Made by a program: the position numbers and the translations under genes. Below the pieces are notes generated by a model that ran no database searches, had not been told where the DNA came from, and worked only from the letters and a program-made list of their open reading frames with translations. DNA of 64,000 bases from Aculops lycopersici (lineage: Eukaryota; Arthropoda; Arachnida; Trombidiformes; Eriophyidae), in NCBI GenBank assembly GCA_015350385.1, contig WNKI01000001.1, forward strand, positions 10,851,302-10,915,301, read 5' to 3'. This document shows, in pieces, positions 1 through 13,800 of the stretch (position 1 is its first letter; the number at the start of each line of letters is the position of its first letter).

Positions 1-2073
1 TTGATCAAATGCAAACACCAATTCAATGTCGAGTGGATGAGGCGTCGACGTCGTTAAAAGTCATTGGCGCGCAATGGAGGAGTCGTTGAAAAGTTGGATG
101 TTCCGGAGAGGAAGGAGGAGAAGTTAATGAGAAAACAAGGAGTTTGAGGGAACAAATTACCATTTGTTGAGTCGTGTCAATGGTAATTCAATGTGAGGTT
201 AGAGGAGGGGATTTAGAATAGCGGTTTGCCGAGCGGTTGTTTGGTTAGACGGTTGGTTGGTGTGTTCAAGATGTCAGCCGGTAGGAGGCGGAGAGAAGGA
301 GTTTGTGTAGGTTTTTTGGGGTTTTTTTGTGTGTTCAAGTTGAGGGGAATCAACGTGCAAAGCAAAGCAAGGCAACGAGCAGTTAGATGGAGGGAATTCA
401 ATTTGAAAACATAAAAAATCCGAGATGTTGGTCGTGGGTCGGTGCCGACAAGCGAGTTGCGAGCGTTTGGCGGTTTCCGACGCAAACGATGCCAGCGAGT
501 AAGAGGGTTGAAGTTGGTGGGTAAGTAAGTGAGTGAGTGAGTTGGTCGGTCGGTTGGTTGGTTGTGTAACAGTGATAGTAATAGTAATATAAATAGTATT
601 AGTGTTAGTGTCGGTATTAACGCGAACACAGTGGCCAGTCAACGGCAGGGGCGAGGTATTAAGTTGGCATCCGTGTTGATACGTAATGACAGAAGACACA
701 CAAACAGCAAGCACGAGCGCCGGTTCAGTTTAGTTGGGGCGCGGCGAGTCGGCAAATCGCGCGTCGGGTGGTTGGTTTTCAGTTTCCGGTCGGATTGAGT
801 TTCAATGAAATTTAATAGGCGTCGTTTGGTGGTTGGGTTGTCGTGGTGGTCGTTTTTGTTGTTGTTGTTTTTGTTGCGTATATCAAATCGGATCGAATTG
901 AAATGGTCGCGTTTTGTGTGGTCGTGGCGTTGTTATGTCGATGGTAATTGTCAATACAAACATCGAGAGAGAAACCAGAGAGCGATTGCATTAGTGGCGT
1001 CGTTGTTGGCGTTGTTCGAATTGAGAAAGAGGCGCAAAATTGGCAAGACGTTAGCCCACCACGTCGGTAGGTTAAGGAGGAGGAGGTGCGTCCAGGTGGG
1101 CGTGCCGGGCAAGTGTAAGAAGTCGGTCGGTTGGTGGGGAGAGAAAGGGTGTAAGAATACTAGTTAGTCTTTGCTTTTGGCGCTTTTGCTTAGCTAGACA
1201 GATAGACCTTTAGACGTTTATGCGATGAGACAGACGCGACTTGCTGCTGACATCAAAGGAACCTCTGCTCAGTCTAGTTTGTCTAGACCAAACTAAACTA
1301 GTCGGGTCTAGTCTGTTAGATTTAAACAACAAACTTGTGGCCAGCCAAGCGACACGCCGAGATAAGGGCAGACTTTCGAGCTTTGTGTTGGCTTTTTACA
1401 CACTTCGCAAACCTAGATCGTTGATGATGCTCGGGGGTGCCGCTTTCGTTGGCCAGCTAGCACTTCGGGTTCCTGGTGGCGCCTAATAGTTTGCTTATCC
1501 AACTTGGCCGGCCGACTAGACGAGAAGATGATGCCGCCACCGAGCTTGGCGTTCGATCTCGCAACTGGAACTGGAAGGCGGCCAGGCAGCTGGACCACTT
1601 TGCTCGACAGGCGTGCCACGAGCGTCCATTCATCATTGCGGCGGCGGTGGCGGCAGCAGGAGCGACGCGAGCCGGAGAGTTCTGCTTGGTCGTCTTCAGG
1701 TTGTCGCCACTGGCTGCCGCCCAGTGACTTTGATCAATGAGCAGCAAGGTCTCGGGGGCGTAGCTGGCTCCCGGCTGATATCTCGTGCACCACAAATGCC
1801 ACCAGGACAAGCCGACAGCCTATGCTACTAATAATTTGGAGGCCCGACTTTGCTCGGTTCTTTGCATCTACCTTAATAGTCGCGCGGTAGTTCATCTCCT
1901 ACAGTCACTTGTCACCTTGGCGCCGGCTAACAATCTAGCTTTAACCTTCCGGCTAGAGTGCATACAACCACGAGATGGCGCTAGGTGCTGTCGAGACCAA
2001 ATTGGCCAGCTGGCCAATTTAGTCTCTCTCTCTCTCTCTCTTTGCTCTTTCGCATTCCGCTCGCGCTACTTAC
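1..2073 (-). other. neto intron following the LDLa exon (runs off the window)
   Basis: No exon was recognised to the left of the donor at 2073. The transmembrane segment expected next was not found in any minus-strand frame here. The stretch holds GT-rich/TTGG-rich low-complexity sequence around 480-570, a (CT)n tract at 2023-2040 and a perfect 22-bp palindrome at 1999-2020. Open frames on both strands show no recognisable domain. Confidence 0.55.
1999..2020. repeat. perfect 22-bp palindrome (half-site AAATTGGCCAG)
   Basis: The half-site is followed directly by its reverse complement. It sits about 55 bases into the intron after neto exon 7, next to a (CT)n tract. Confidence 0.9.
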
Positions 2074-2199
2074 TTTGACAGGGTCCCGGCTCGACGGCCT
2101 CGTCGTATCGGTACTTGCAATTGATTTGGCCGTCGCACTTGAGCGAATCGTGGATACAGGTGCCGTCGTCGCAGTCGAACTCGCGATTTGGATCGCATT
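2074..2199 (-). CDS. neto: neto exon 7: LDL receptor class A module
   Basis: This 126-nt exon has acceptor TAACCCAACAG and donor CAAA|GTAAGT, both phase 1. It codes for one LDLa module with six cysteines and the core CDDGTCI...KCDGQINC...YDEA. NETO proteins have one LDLa directly after CUB2, before the transmembrane helix. Confidence 0.85.
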
Positions 2200-4806
2200 C
2201 TGTTGGGTTATTTTGAAGGGTTTTTCAAGTAGTTTTTGGGAATTTTTCGAAAAAAATCATGGTCAGTTTCTCGACTCTCGCCCATGGGATGAAAGAGAAT
2301 TAAAACCCAAGATCGATACTCACTGCCCCCCGTGCCCTTCTCCCTAAAGGCCGTGTAAATAATCTCAAATTTTGAGTGAGCCGCTGATGATATCGCATAG
2401 TGTCTTATGTTGAAGACGTTTGATTTTGATTGTTGTGGCTCCGTTCTAGTTCCACAGAATTTAACGGTCTGGTTCTCTTCGGTTAAATTCTCCTCGTAAA
2501 TTTCAATAAAATTTGAATCGCAGTCGTTTGGTTTGCTAATTTCGTAACTTGAGAATGTCAGGTAAATCTAGAGGTTGGCGTTTCGAAAGAGTTAAGAGCG
2601 ATATGTTTGCGATATGTTTGCGATATGTTTGCGATATACGAGTTAGTTGATTTGATTAGATCTTTGAATCTAAATCAGAAATCCTCTTCAAAGTCAAGTT
2701 TTAAAGTGGATTAACGAAGAGGTTAAACGGTAGACCGCCGCTTTAGTCAAGGTCTCGAGAGGAGAGCGATGGAAAAAGAGGGAAAAACTAACCTTCCAAC
2801 CAGGCATCACAGTTATATTCCAGATGCATTCTAATGAAACATTCTGAATCTCTACATGTTTTATAAGCTCACTTGGAATGTCGGTGTTCTTGATGACACC
2901 CGAATGAATGCCCGTCTTGTTGCTCTCGGTTCCATTCACCTGAGTGTAAATAGGCGCTGAGGTGACATTAAATCGGCACTCTAATCATATGTATATATTT
3001 TTGATTGGCCAGAAACCAGAACAAGTCGAGGGGATTAGAAGATTAGTTTTTGTGTTTTGGAGTACTTTCTGAGGATTTTTCTGGGCCTTCCGGCTTCAAG
3101 TAAAAGAGAAAGTGCGAATGATAAATCTACTCACCAAACGGCGGGTTTGGCTTGGCGTTTTGCTGGCGCTCGAATCGATAGACAGCCTTGAATCCGGTAT
3201 GCGTAATACTAGCGTCGCTTATGAACCTCAACCACATGGCCTCGCCGCTTGACTTGACCTCAGGCGGAAACTTGCTACCACAGTATCTGGCCAAAACTTT
3301 CGAGTAGCCGTAGTGGCCGTCGCGGATTTCCAGCTTGTCGTTGTCGCAATCGGCTCCAGCCTCCTCAATGTTGAATTGATCCCTAAACTCGAGCACAATG
3401 TAGTGGCCAGGTGGTGCTGTGTGTGTGTGTGTGTTGTTTTTTTTCAATTTTTTGTTTGGTTCCGTTCCATCGGGTTCGGTTCGAAGGTTGGTTAATGATG
3501 TTGATGGTGATGATATTGATGGAGTCGAGTGGATCGAATCGAATTGTTTGAGAATCAAGGTAATTTGGTTAGTGGTTGTGTTTACACAAGATTATTCCAT
3601 TGGTAAATTAACACGCGGCTGTTGCCCCGCTTAGTGCGCCTCACTTCCGTTTGGCGAGACTTTCTGTTAGCCGGTGCAGTGGCGTTTGGGTGCGTGCATT
3701 TTGCGCTCACATTATGAGTGCAAAATGCAACCGATTGAATTACCATCTCTTTGCTCTCTGCCGTCCAAATACTACTACTCCTACTTGTAGTTTAGTATGG
3801 CAACAACACAAGATTACTGCTCTTTGCTTGTGTGTTTATTATTGAGCCACTCGCCGAACCTTTGACGCCCCCAACCCAAAGGCACGAAACTCTCATCATT
3901 TGTCTAACCAATTTTCAAGCCCACAGTCCAACGAGCATTTGATGGCCACCGACAAGCGAGAGAAGTGGGCGTGTCGCGTGATGGGCAATATTAGAATGGA
4001 TTTTAAATGAGTTGCGCAAACTTATGCCCATAACATACATTTAGAGGCATTTAGATCTAGCTGGTTATCTAGCTAGCTTGCCAAGCAGCCGGCCCGCCAG
4101 CCAGCCAGCCAGCCCACATAGGAAGCCGATCGATCATGTGGCAGTAACAAGAAGGGGCACGAGCACGCAAATAACAAGTGTCTGCTATTAGGTTGGCTAG
4201 CGCGCGCAGGTTTGCGGTTCATCTCCCCAATGGTCGCGGAGTCTCTCCAACGGAGAAAGAGGAGCCGACGGCTCAATTTGTATGCCGCCTCTCACGACGG
4301 TACCTACAAGCAGCCGAGTTACCTCAATCAATTCAAAATGCATTAAGCCGTCCAGCCTCCAGAGGCGAATGTAACCTCGATGTGTTGCGTTGCGTTGCGT
4401 TGTGTTGTGTTGTGTTGTGTTGTGTTGTGTTGTGTTGTTTGGAGTTACAACTTGCAACCTTGGAACGCAGTCTCTGGCCAACAGGAACAATCAAACAACT
4501 TTGCGTCGAGTCTGTTAAGAGTCACTAACTACACAACAACCTCGACGAGTTGGCCGCCTCTACTGTCGAGACCGGAAACGCGAGAGCGGAAGTGACGATG
4601 GCAATGCCGACGGGAAAGATTAATAATGCCTTTTCGCTAAACAATTTACGAGCTCGGCAATGATGATGACGTCGACGACGACTACCAGCCAACGATCGCC
4701 GCCGAGAGTTTGGCTGGTGCAAAGCTCCAAAGTAACATGAGAGACTCAACTCAACTCTACTCTACTCTCACTTCCTCTGAAATTACTCAACACGCTGCTG
4801 GCAAAA

Positions 4807-4849
<43 letters not shown>

Positions 4850-7800
4850 GTGGCCACTACTCACTGCTGCTCCTCCTGACAAATTGCCCGACTTTCTGGC
4901 CAACACCAAAACTAAGCGTCGGCTGGTTCTGTCGCCACCACCGCCGCCGCCGCCACCACGTAGAATTGTCGCGGACCAACCAGCAAGTCGGCCAAGTTTC
5001 TCTCGCTTGCTAGCTAGCTTACCAGCCAACCAGCTAGCCAGACGCGATAACTAACTAAACTGGTCAGCCCATCAGACGTGATGATGTTGCCGTCTGTGGC
5101 GATTTTACTGAATAGGGAAATTCGCGTCTCACGCGAATTCACGGTGGACAGATCTTGCGCTCTTTTCAAACTATCGCGTAACACGAGGCGCCGCCGCCAC
5201 CGATTCCATCATAATGTCTCAGCGCCAACATAGGCGGCCCCACAACAACGACACCCAGTTAAGAAATGGCAAATTGGCCGACTATTCAACTGTGCTTCGA
5301 TCTCTCCCACTTTGTTTTGGTGCATGGTGTGGGTAGAATTCTGCATTAATGGTAGGCAAACGGGCCATTGAAACCATGGAAACGGGGCGGAGGTGAAATT
5401 TTGCTGTGATTGTAATGATGATTTCAACTGGACGCGAAAAAAAAATCTGGTCAATCCTACCAAAGCAAAACAAATAGTTTTTGTATGAACTGAGGCACTA
5501 CCCGACTGAGAGTTTAGATGAAATTTCAAGCTGAGATCTCAGGTGCAGAGAGATGGTTGTGGCGGCGGTGGTTGTTGTTGCTGGAGGCAGAGGAGGAGGG
5601 GAAATGGAGCTGGGTAATAGTTGCCAGTGGTACGATCGTTTATAAAGGCCACTACAAAACTGGACCCAATAGAGGGTTGGTCGAGTTAGCTACCAGTTGG
5701 TGATTTGTTTTCGGTCAGAGTGATAAATGAATTTCTATACCTCGCCCTTACAAAGCAACAAACGCATCCCTTCGCTCCTGGCAGAAACTTTACGAGAAAG
5801 AATAGTGGCCAAGCTAACGGAACTACCAAACAGGAAGCAACCAGAGGCAATTTCGACGTCCTGTTTGTATTATGTTTAGTTGCATCGACGTCTCTTTTAA
5901 CGCCGTTGCCATGATCGTGGTCGTGGTGGTGGTCGTCTTCGCTGCCGCTGTTCTTTTCAAGCAAGTATCCGCGTTGAGAAGAGCGGCAGTCTGGCTTCCT
6001 AGTTCAATAAAAGTTTCGATTCACGTGGTGTCTCAGAGTTGCAATGAGAGTTGGAGAAACGAACGGCTAAGGCCCACAAATTGACCGCCTGATCTGGTGA
6101 CTTTTGCTACCTCTATCTAGCTCGCTCGTAAGTCGCCAGGTACAGGTGAGTGTGTTCACTTCCGGTCGCTGCGCACAAGCACGTGTACTGCGTGCTCTTC
6201 CGTTGCGGGCAAGGTTTTCTGTGTGTGCAGCGTTTCTAAAATGTGTACGCGAAATGCACTCTCAATGTAAAACCCCTGTCTGAGCGCAACCTGAGTGAGC
6301 GACAATCATGTTTTATCACAAGCGGACATAGCGACCTCGAGAATAGAATGATAATAATAATCAAGAAAAAAGCAATTAAGAGTCAAGTTTAAATATGAAC
6401 GTGAATGAGAAAAAGAAAAGAAAATTATTCCACTTACCCTCTATGAGCCGAGTACAGGTTAGTCCCTCTGGATACGGATTTGGATAGTTGGGCGAGGTGA
6501 AGATGCCGCCTGTTTCGTGTTGTAAACCAATTGAAAAATTCCTACACAATTCGGCGTTGAGCTTGCTATCCGCTTTGCTAGTCTCCTGTTGGCGCGCAAA
6601 AGCGGCCATTTGCTGTGGATTCATAATGAGTGATTGTTCTGAGGCTAGCTGACCATTGGAGGCATTAGATTGGAGCTGTAGCAATTGCGACACTTGAGCC
6701 ATTTGCTGGCTTTGCGACAGCAACTGAGGCGACTGTTGGTTCTGGTTGGTATTCTGGTTGATCATAATGCTGCCAGGTAGTGGCAATGAATAGCCAACTT
6801 CCCGTCCTCGACCCGAATCGTGGTCGTGGTCGTGGTCGATGTCGGGCATGCGGCCCCCAACAACATCATCGTCACCATCACCCTCGTTTTCGTTCCTCTC
6901 CTCGCTAGTGCGGCTGCTTGAACCTGAATCAAAAGGGTCCAGGCCAAAGGCTTCAATTGTTTTGTTATCAATGGAATAATTGCGCTTTAGGTGAAATTTG
7001 TTAACTTGCTTGATTGAGGGACCTGAATAATTTTGTTTTGAGTGGAGTGTATTTTTTACAGTTGAGTTTGTTGGATGGATGAAAGCAAAAGAAAAAGGTG
7101 AGTTAATCGGTTAGCGGCTAATTGATGACTAGAAGGGAGCGAAGAGGTCTGATTTGATTAGATTTGCAGTGGCTGGTTGCTCTGCCACTTTTACTTCAAC
7201 CAATACTTTTTGCAAAGGAACAACACACACACACACAAACCAGCTGAGTTTGCTAGTTTAGTTTGCCGGACTCGCTGGCTGGCTAACGGACCAAATTGTA
7301 GTTGTGCTCATCAGTAAACAGTTTTGTTGGCGCTTGACGCGTTCACGTCAGCGCCTGTCACTGGCCACTTTTTGTTCGTGTGGCTGACAGGTAAACTTTG
7401 GCTCAGTTGATTTCTGTCGAGCTGCAGTTATAACTACAGCCTCAGTGGCAGCAGCAGCAGCAGTGGCGACGGTGGCAGTGGCAAAATGGAAGGCAAGTTT
7501 ACAAGTCACGTTGAGTGGCACTGGCTTTAGGTCGGCGGCCAGCGACAACATCCTGTCTGCGGGCCTCGACTTCTTGATCTAGAACAAAGGAGAAGTTTTA
7601 GTGGCGAGTGAGAAAGACGGCAGAGCACAAGTAGCCAGCCAGCCAATTGGCTTCCTCGACTTTGCTGCCGTTGGATTCAAGTCATTTCCGGTCGATTCGG
7701 CGTCCAGTGGTTGGTCTTGCACACACCCAGAAACACAAACCACCGAGGCTTTCCAAGCGCCAAGATTCCCGTGACATGAGCCTTTAATTTGACTCGCACA

Positions 7801-10800
7801 CAAGGCGCCTTTGAGCGCGGGCAAAGCTGCTTCTCGCTAGATGAGAGGCAGGTAAGAGAAAGGGTATTTGTTTTCCTCTTTGGTGCTTCAAATGGAAGAA
7901 TAAGAGGAAGTAGGGTAACCAACAAGAACAAGAAAGAATAGGAGCGGGAACAATAATGAACAATTATACTCAAACGTCGCATGATGCTTTAGCGCACGCA
8001 AAAGTACGAGCCAGAGAAACAGGCGCGAAAAGTAGGCTCATGCGCCACCAGGTCGACCACAAGAAGTGCAACTAAAATCGTATTAACGAGTCGCCGCTTC
8101 TTTTCTTGCCTCCTCCGTTGCCGCAACTTGGACGCTTTCAGGTCTTTGCCAGCAAAAGGAACCAAGAGAAGAGGAAGAGGAAGAAGAAGGCGAGGGGGAA
8201 GGGGAAGGAGAATGCAACCAAAGAGTAGGTTTTGTTTCTCCCCTTCCTTTTCCCCGTTTCACTCGCCAGTTTGCCTCACTCCAGCTAGAATTTCCGCTCG
8301 CACGAGTAGCAGAAATGCAGCCCTTCACCTTTGACTTCAACCTCCAGCTCCAATTTTGGCCTCAACAATCGCGAGCGAGAGTTGGGTAAGTCGACGTTTA
8401 TTAACATCGTGGTCTTCCTCGTCGTTGGTTTGTTGAGTTGAGTTGAGTTGAGTTGAGTTGCGCAAAGCGTTGGTTGGTCCCACTTATGCCTCGGCAAAAA
8501 TCAAGCCCACGGACGAGAAAGGAAGACGGACGAGCTGGTGCACAGGTAGAGAGGCAGCAGGGCAAGGGGAAGTGAGAGTGGCGGCGAGGGGACAAAACAA
8601 ACGTGCTACAAACCAACAAATTCCAAGCGCGAAAGTCTCACTATTTAAGAGGCAGCAACAATAATCTGATAGGAGCCGGCATACAACCAGTAACCTGCCC
8701 GCCGCACCAGCAACACCACCACCGCACCAGCAACGGGGCCAGAGTTGCTTGCGTCACGTAGGGCGCCGTGATGTGACGCCGGTACAATTTGGCGACGACG
8801 AAGAGTGGCGCTGTTAATTTGGTTCTATTGGGTTGGGAGTGGAGTTTAGTTTGAGTAAGGTTGAGCCAGCGGTCAGCGTTTCCGGTTGACGTTGCGCTCT
8901 TTCTCGCTTTTGGAGGGGCGGACTGGTAGCCAGTCAGCCGGTTGGTCGGTCAGTTAGTAAGCCAGCGACTGGATTGTATGGTTTCGGCCAGGCGGCGCAA
9001 AGAGTCACGTATACGAAAACGCTCGGCGCCGGCCAGCGGGAACCTAGACGATCGATCGTTCGATCGATAGGCCGTTCGATCGAGCTGCTCGAATGGTTTG
9101 AAGTAGCCAAGTAATCGAGCAACGAGAAGGGTTTTGCGCTCCCAGAGTTTGGCTCTTGTTCACTGAAACTTATTTAAGTTTGTTCCGTTTCGTTTCGTGC
9201 AATTCAGTTTAGTTCAGTTCATTTCCACTCATTGAGATACATGCGCATCCCAAAATCGTGAACTCGCCACCTTTGGTTTGTGCGGCCCTACGACACGCCC
9301 ACTCGCAACCTCCGCTCAAATACCTCAGTCTGGGTTGGATTGAGAAAAAATCCCTTGTAGTGAACCACGTCGACGTCGACGATTACAACATGTACGTCCA
9401 CGTTAAACTTGACTGCAGTTGTCGTCATATACTTGTTATGACTAACACTCGGCCAATGGCTCTAATGAAAGCCAAGCAAATCGTACGCTCATTAAATCGT
9501 CAAGTGGCAAAATATGAAACAATGAGATGAAAGTCGCTGTGCTATTGTTGTCATTTTTGTCTCGCCATTCCACTAAAGAGTCCAACCGTCTGGCGAGTCA
9601 ACGGCGATTCCAATCCACAAGAACCAATACCAAGCGAGACTGAAGGAGCGAGGGAGGGACAGAAACAGAGAGAAAAGGGACATCCCATGGAGTTTGGCGG
9701 TCGACTTCCGGCGATCCGCAGCTCACTTGGTGGCATCATCATCAACTTGGACTACAACTTTGAATCTCATTTGATCTCGAGCTACTCGCAATCTATCGCT
9801 ACCATTGCCGCTACCGCTGCTCACAAGTTGCTACAATCGAAACGAGTGACGAGTTTCTAGTGCCAAATGGATGGGAAAAATCGATCGCTCGCTTCTGGCC
9901 GAGAGTTTAGCTCGACAAAACAAGAGTAGCGGCAGCAATGGCAACAACGACAACGAGAAGCCAACGACGGCGGCCGTCTAATGGCTCACGTATTGTCTAA
10001 CGGGCCGCGAGTTCGAAGTCGGCGGCGGTTGAGGCTTAGCGAGCGACAGTTGCAACGGCATTGGCTACTTCCGGCCACCGCCTCTGCCTTTTGCTCGCCC
10101 CTCACAAAAGTCGCTGCCGACAGTCAACGTCGAGAGTTGGCAATTTTGTCGCTGGTTGGTGGTTGCTTTCAATTGGTGTTGGTGGTGGTGGCTCTGCTGA
10201 CGAGTTGGCTGCTCCAATGGCTGGCTAAATCCATTGAACTGAACGGCGTCAACAGATTGCGCGCGCGCGATCCTAAAAATGTTGCACGATTTTTCCGCTC
10301 GTGTTCGGCTTATGAGACGTTTGGGACAGAGGGCCTTAGCAGAGAGTATCATGCATAGAAAATAACGATGAGGGAAAAGGGGACAGCGAGAGAGTCAATA
10401 TAAAGGAGTTGGGGATTCAAGTATATTGCACATTTGGGCGCCCGCCAGGCGAGAATACCGGTGCCGCCGCTGCTCCGTTTGGGAGGATTAGAGGCGAAGC
10501 GACTGGCTGGCAAGCTAGCTTGCCAGCGAGTTGCCGCTTAGCGAGCTGGTTAGCGCGCTGAGGACCGAGCGAGAAATCTTCTGGCAGCAAACCGAACCAC
10601 GAACGACCAACGGCAGACAGTTCGACCAGCTGACCGACCGAGGGAAAGACAAGCGGAGGCGGAACTTCTCGAGTCCGGAAGTCGCATTTGAATTTCAATT
10701 AGCTAGCCGGTCAGTTGGCCAGCCAGCTTGTCAGCTAGCCGCAGCGCGTTAGTAGCAACGCGGCCGACCAGTGAGCTGGTTGTTGTGTCGCGCACCAGTT

Positions 10801-13800
10801 TCCGTAGCCGTCGGCGAGTATTAGTTGCTGATATATTGGCTTCAGTTCTATATACTATGGCGCCCTTTTTTGGTGTCCACGTTTCCGCGTGCTTGAGAGG
10901 CCGAGTTGCTCGGTCATTGTGTGGTGCAGCCGGCGCCGTCGTTGCAACTTTTTTGAATGGCCATCGCAAGGGGCGAGAGAAGAAACCGCACAAGGCCGCA
11001 ACTGTGGCCGTCCAATATTTGACAAGAGCAACCAGCGACTTAACTCCTAAGCCAGACTGCACCGGCCGCACTGCAAAGCATCGCCGTCGTCGTCGTGTGC
11101 TCCCATGACAAGGACGAGCGTGACTTCTACTAGTTGTTGGCCACATATATTGGCCAAACACTTTGGGTAGCAAGGGTTGGGCTGAGTTAGGTTCGTGCCT
11201 TAGCATCGCTTTTGAGTTCATCGCTTGCGGCGCGCGGCCAGACAATTCAGTTGTGCGCCCGAAGCGCTAGGTGCGCCGCTAGACGCCGCCAACTTAAGCT
11301 CGTCGTCGACGTCTGCACGTGTGCTAGGAATGAAGACTGTAGTTGGAATTGAATTTTAGCGATAACTTTCCCCCCTTGCACCCACCTTCTTGCCACAGTT
11401 TTCACTCGGCGACCCCCACGATGCTCGCTTCCGCCGGAAGTGGCGACCCAGTGGACGCCGAGTTGGAGCGCGGGCACGAGCATGAGCACCAGTGGGATGA
11501 TGAGCGAGGGTCGGAGTTGGACTCGACTTAGTTGGTCCTGCTTGCGGTTTGCAAGATGGGGAATCGAATGGCAAGCGAACCGTTGAATTGCCAAATCTCT
11601 CGCAGTCGGCGATTACGAGAAATTGGACTAACAATGGAGGGAGAGAGAGGGACAGGGAACCGAAAGAGGGGAGAAAAGAAGAGACTAGATATTAAATTGA
11701 ATTATATTTCTCTCTCGCTCGCTTGGCGTTGCCACGCATTTAACCTCCAACAAAATCGGTGCGGATTTCAGTGTCTCCCTCTCTTTGGTACTAAGAGAGC
11801 AAAAGTCTTCCTTAGTTTGGCATTTCCGTTACTCATGCGAGTGGACGAGCTCCAGTTCAAGATTGAGTTGAGTCGGATTCAGACTCACGACTCACGAGTC
11901 GCTAGTCCCAACTCGCCAGTTGCAAGTCAATCTAAGTAATGTATTGTGTTTGAGTTTTTGCGGCTAGATACACAAAGAATGAGAAAGACAGGAGGGTCTA
12001 GAAACCGAATCGATTGGCGGAAGATGAAATTAATGCCCCGGAAAAAGGGGGAAATGACGACGAAACCGACGACCGGCACCAAAGTGAAAGCAAGTGAGTT
12101 TCTCTCGCTCGCATTTGAGATTTGGACTAAAAAGGAGAGCTAGCACGAGATGAGTCCCCAATAAGTCTGTTGGGATATTTTGACGTTTAGTTTTTTGCTG
12201 CTCGCTAGTTTTTGGTGGCTCCAGTGGCGGCGGCGTCTAATTTGGTGGCTAACTCAGTGGCCAACTTAGTTAGGCAGACGAGATTATCACTATCATCATC
12301 AACATCATCATCATTGCTATGACTTTGTTGTTACTGGACACCATTGCTGTTTTCGACCAACTCTTTTCGGTTGCTCGTTAATTTTTTGCTCTCGTTCCCT
12401 TGTGCTGCTTTCATCTTTGGGTTGGCTGAAATCCTGGGGGAAAGCACTCCGCAGTTGAGATGTCTTCCCCCACTCCTCGTCGCGATTTCCGTCTCCGGAA
12501 GCCACCAACCAAGACCAAACACGACTACGACTGACCGAATGAAACAATTGCTCGATTTTGTGTACAAGGCTAATGGCCGGCGACTGCAGCTTGAGCCAAA
12601 TAGAAAGGGTCAAGTTGGTTTAGTTGCCCGAGCAAGTGGAGTTTTTTTCCGCAAACCTCCACAACGACCACCACGACCACTACCATCATCATCAAAGTCG
12701 TCGTCTTTGTTGCTCAGCCGGCCGACTCTCGTAAGTTGGATCGTTGGTGTGTTTCGAAACTCGATTGGGCCAACAATAACAAGTGGCTGCTGCTGTTAAC
12801 CTAAACCGCGAAGGTTAAAGTCTTGGGCAAGTAGAGAGGCGAGCGAGGGGCCATAGCGAGAGCAAAAACATCTACAACTACAATAGCAGCAACTACAATA
12901 TGAGGTCTATCGGTCGTTTAGTTCAATTTGCGGGCGGAAACTCGAGTGGCGAGCTAGGGAGAGAGAGAGAGAGCGAGACAAAAAGTACAAACTGCGCCAG
13001 CCGCTACTCGCTGCCGGTTGGTTGTCGTGGTTGTTGCTGTGTAACAGCACTAGCAGTATTGTTTCTATATCCCGACACAACAACTTCCGCTTTGGGTCGC
13101 TATTAGCAGTGTAGACATTGGGCAAGCGGAAGCGAGAAAAAAAACACACACACCAAAAGCAACAACACGACCACCACGAGCGACGACAAGCGATTTTGTG
13201 TGTCTAGCTTTCGTTTGTGAGCTCGACGCTCGAGCCTCCGCGATTCAGCGGCTGTGTAGAGCCGAGTGAAAAAAGGGACCACTGGAAAGCAGAGAAGCCA
13301 GTCGAGTAATTGACTTGCTCTCTCGTAAGTGATAATGAGTCATCGGGGAACTTGAGCTTCCTCTCGTCCACTTGGCGCCTGGTGCTTCCGGTCTCTAGTT
13401 TGGTCGCTGTGGTTGGCTCCGGCGAGTAGAATGCTGCGGCTACTCCAACTCTCCACGCAGCGCCAATGTCGTTGTGTGATCGTTGAAGAGGAAGGAAGGA
13501 GTAGCTTGAGGGAGAGAGCGAGAGAGAAAACTAGGCGGCAAGCTGGATAGCTGGCAAGCTAGCTTGCCCAAAGGAAGTGCTCGACTTTCTTCAAGATCCG
13601 CCAACAGCAAACGAGCAAGCTAGCAAAAGAAGTTAGCAGCAATAATAAACTGAGCGGTTTATTTTCTCGAGCGTTCAAATCAATTAACAGCAAAAGCTGA
13701 TGCTCTCTCTATTTGAACTACCAATACACAGCTACCACCAATCCAAGCGGCGAGCTAATGAAGCTGCTGGCGCCGAACGAGAGCACGGGTTTATGCCTCT

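Larger units (their letters stand above)
3417..6437 (-). other. neto intron splitting CUB1 (3.0 kb)
   Basis: Bounded by the donor GTAAGTGG at 6437 and the acceptor (CA)nCAG at 3417. It contains a TTGTG/TTGCG pentanucleotide array (4382-4437), a 38-base (CT)n tract (4810-4847) and CCAGCCAG repeats near 4094-4114. No gene seen. Confidence 0.7.

Noticed and set aside
4055..4085. Resemblance to miR-9 (GGTTATCTAGCT)
   Set aside because: The seed bases do not match, and no hairpin arm of the right kind is evident; the region is CTAGCTAGC-type low complexity.
7348..7581. Candidate extra neto exon after a strong acceptor (TTTGTTCTAG, 7582)
   Set aside because: Exon 2 already joins exon 3 in phase. 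Reading this segment in the needed phase meets a stop, and the only donor-like site (GTAAAC) leaves the wrong phase for exon 3.
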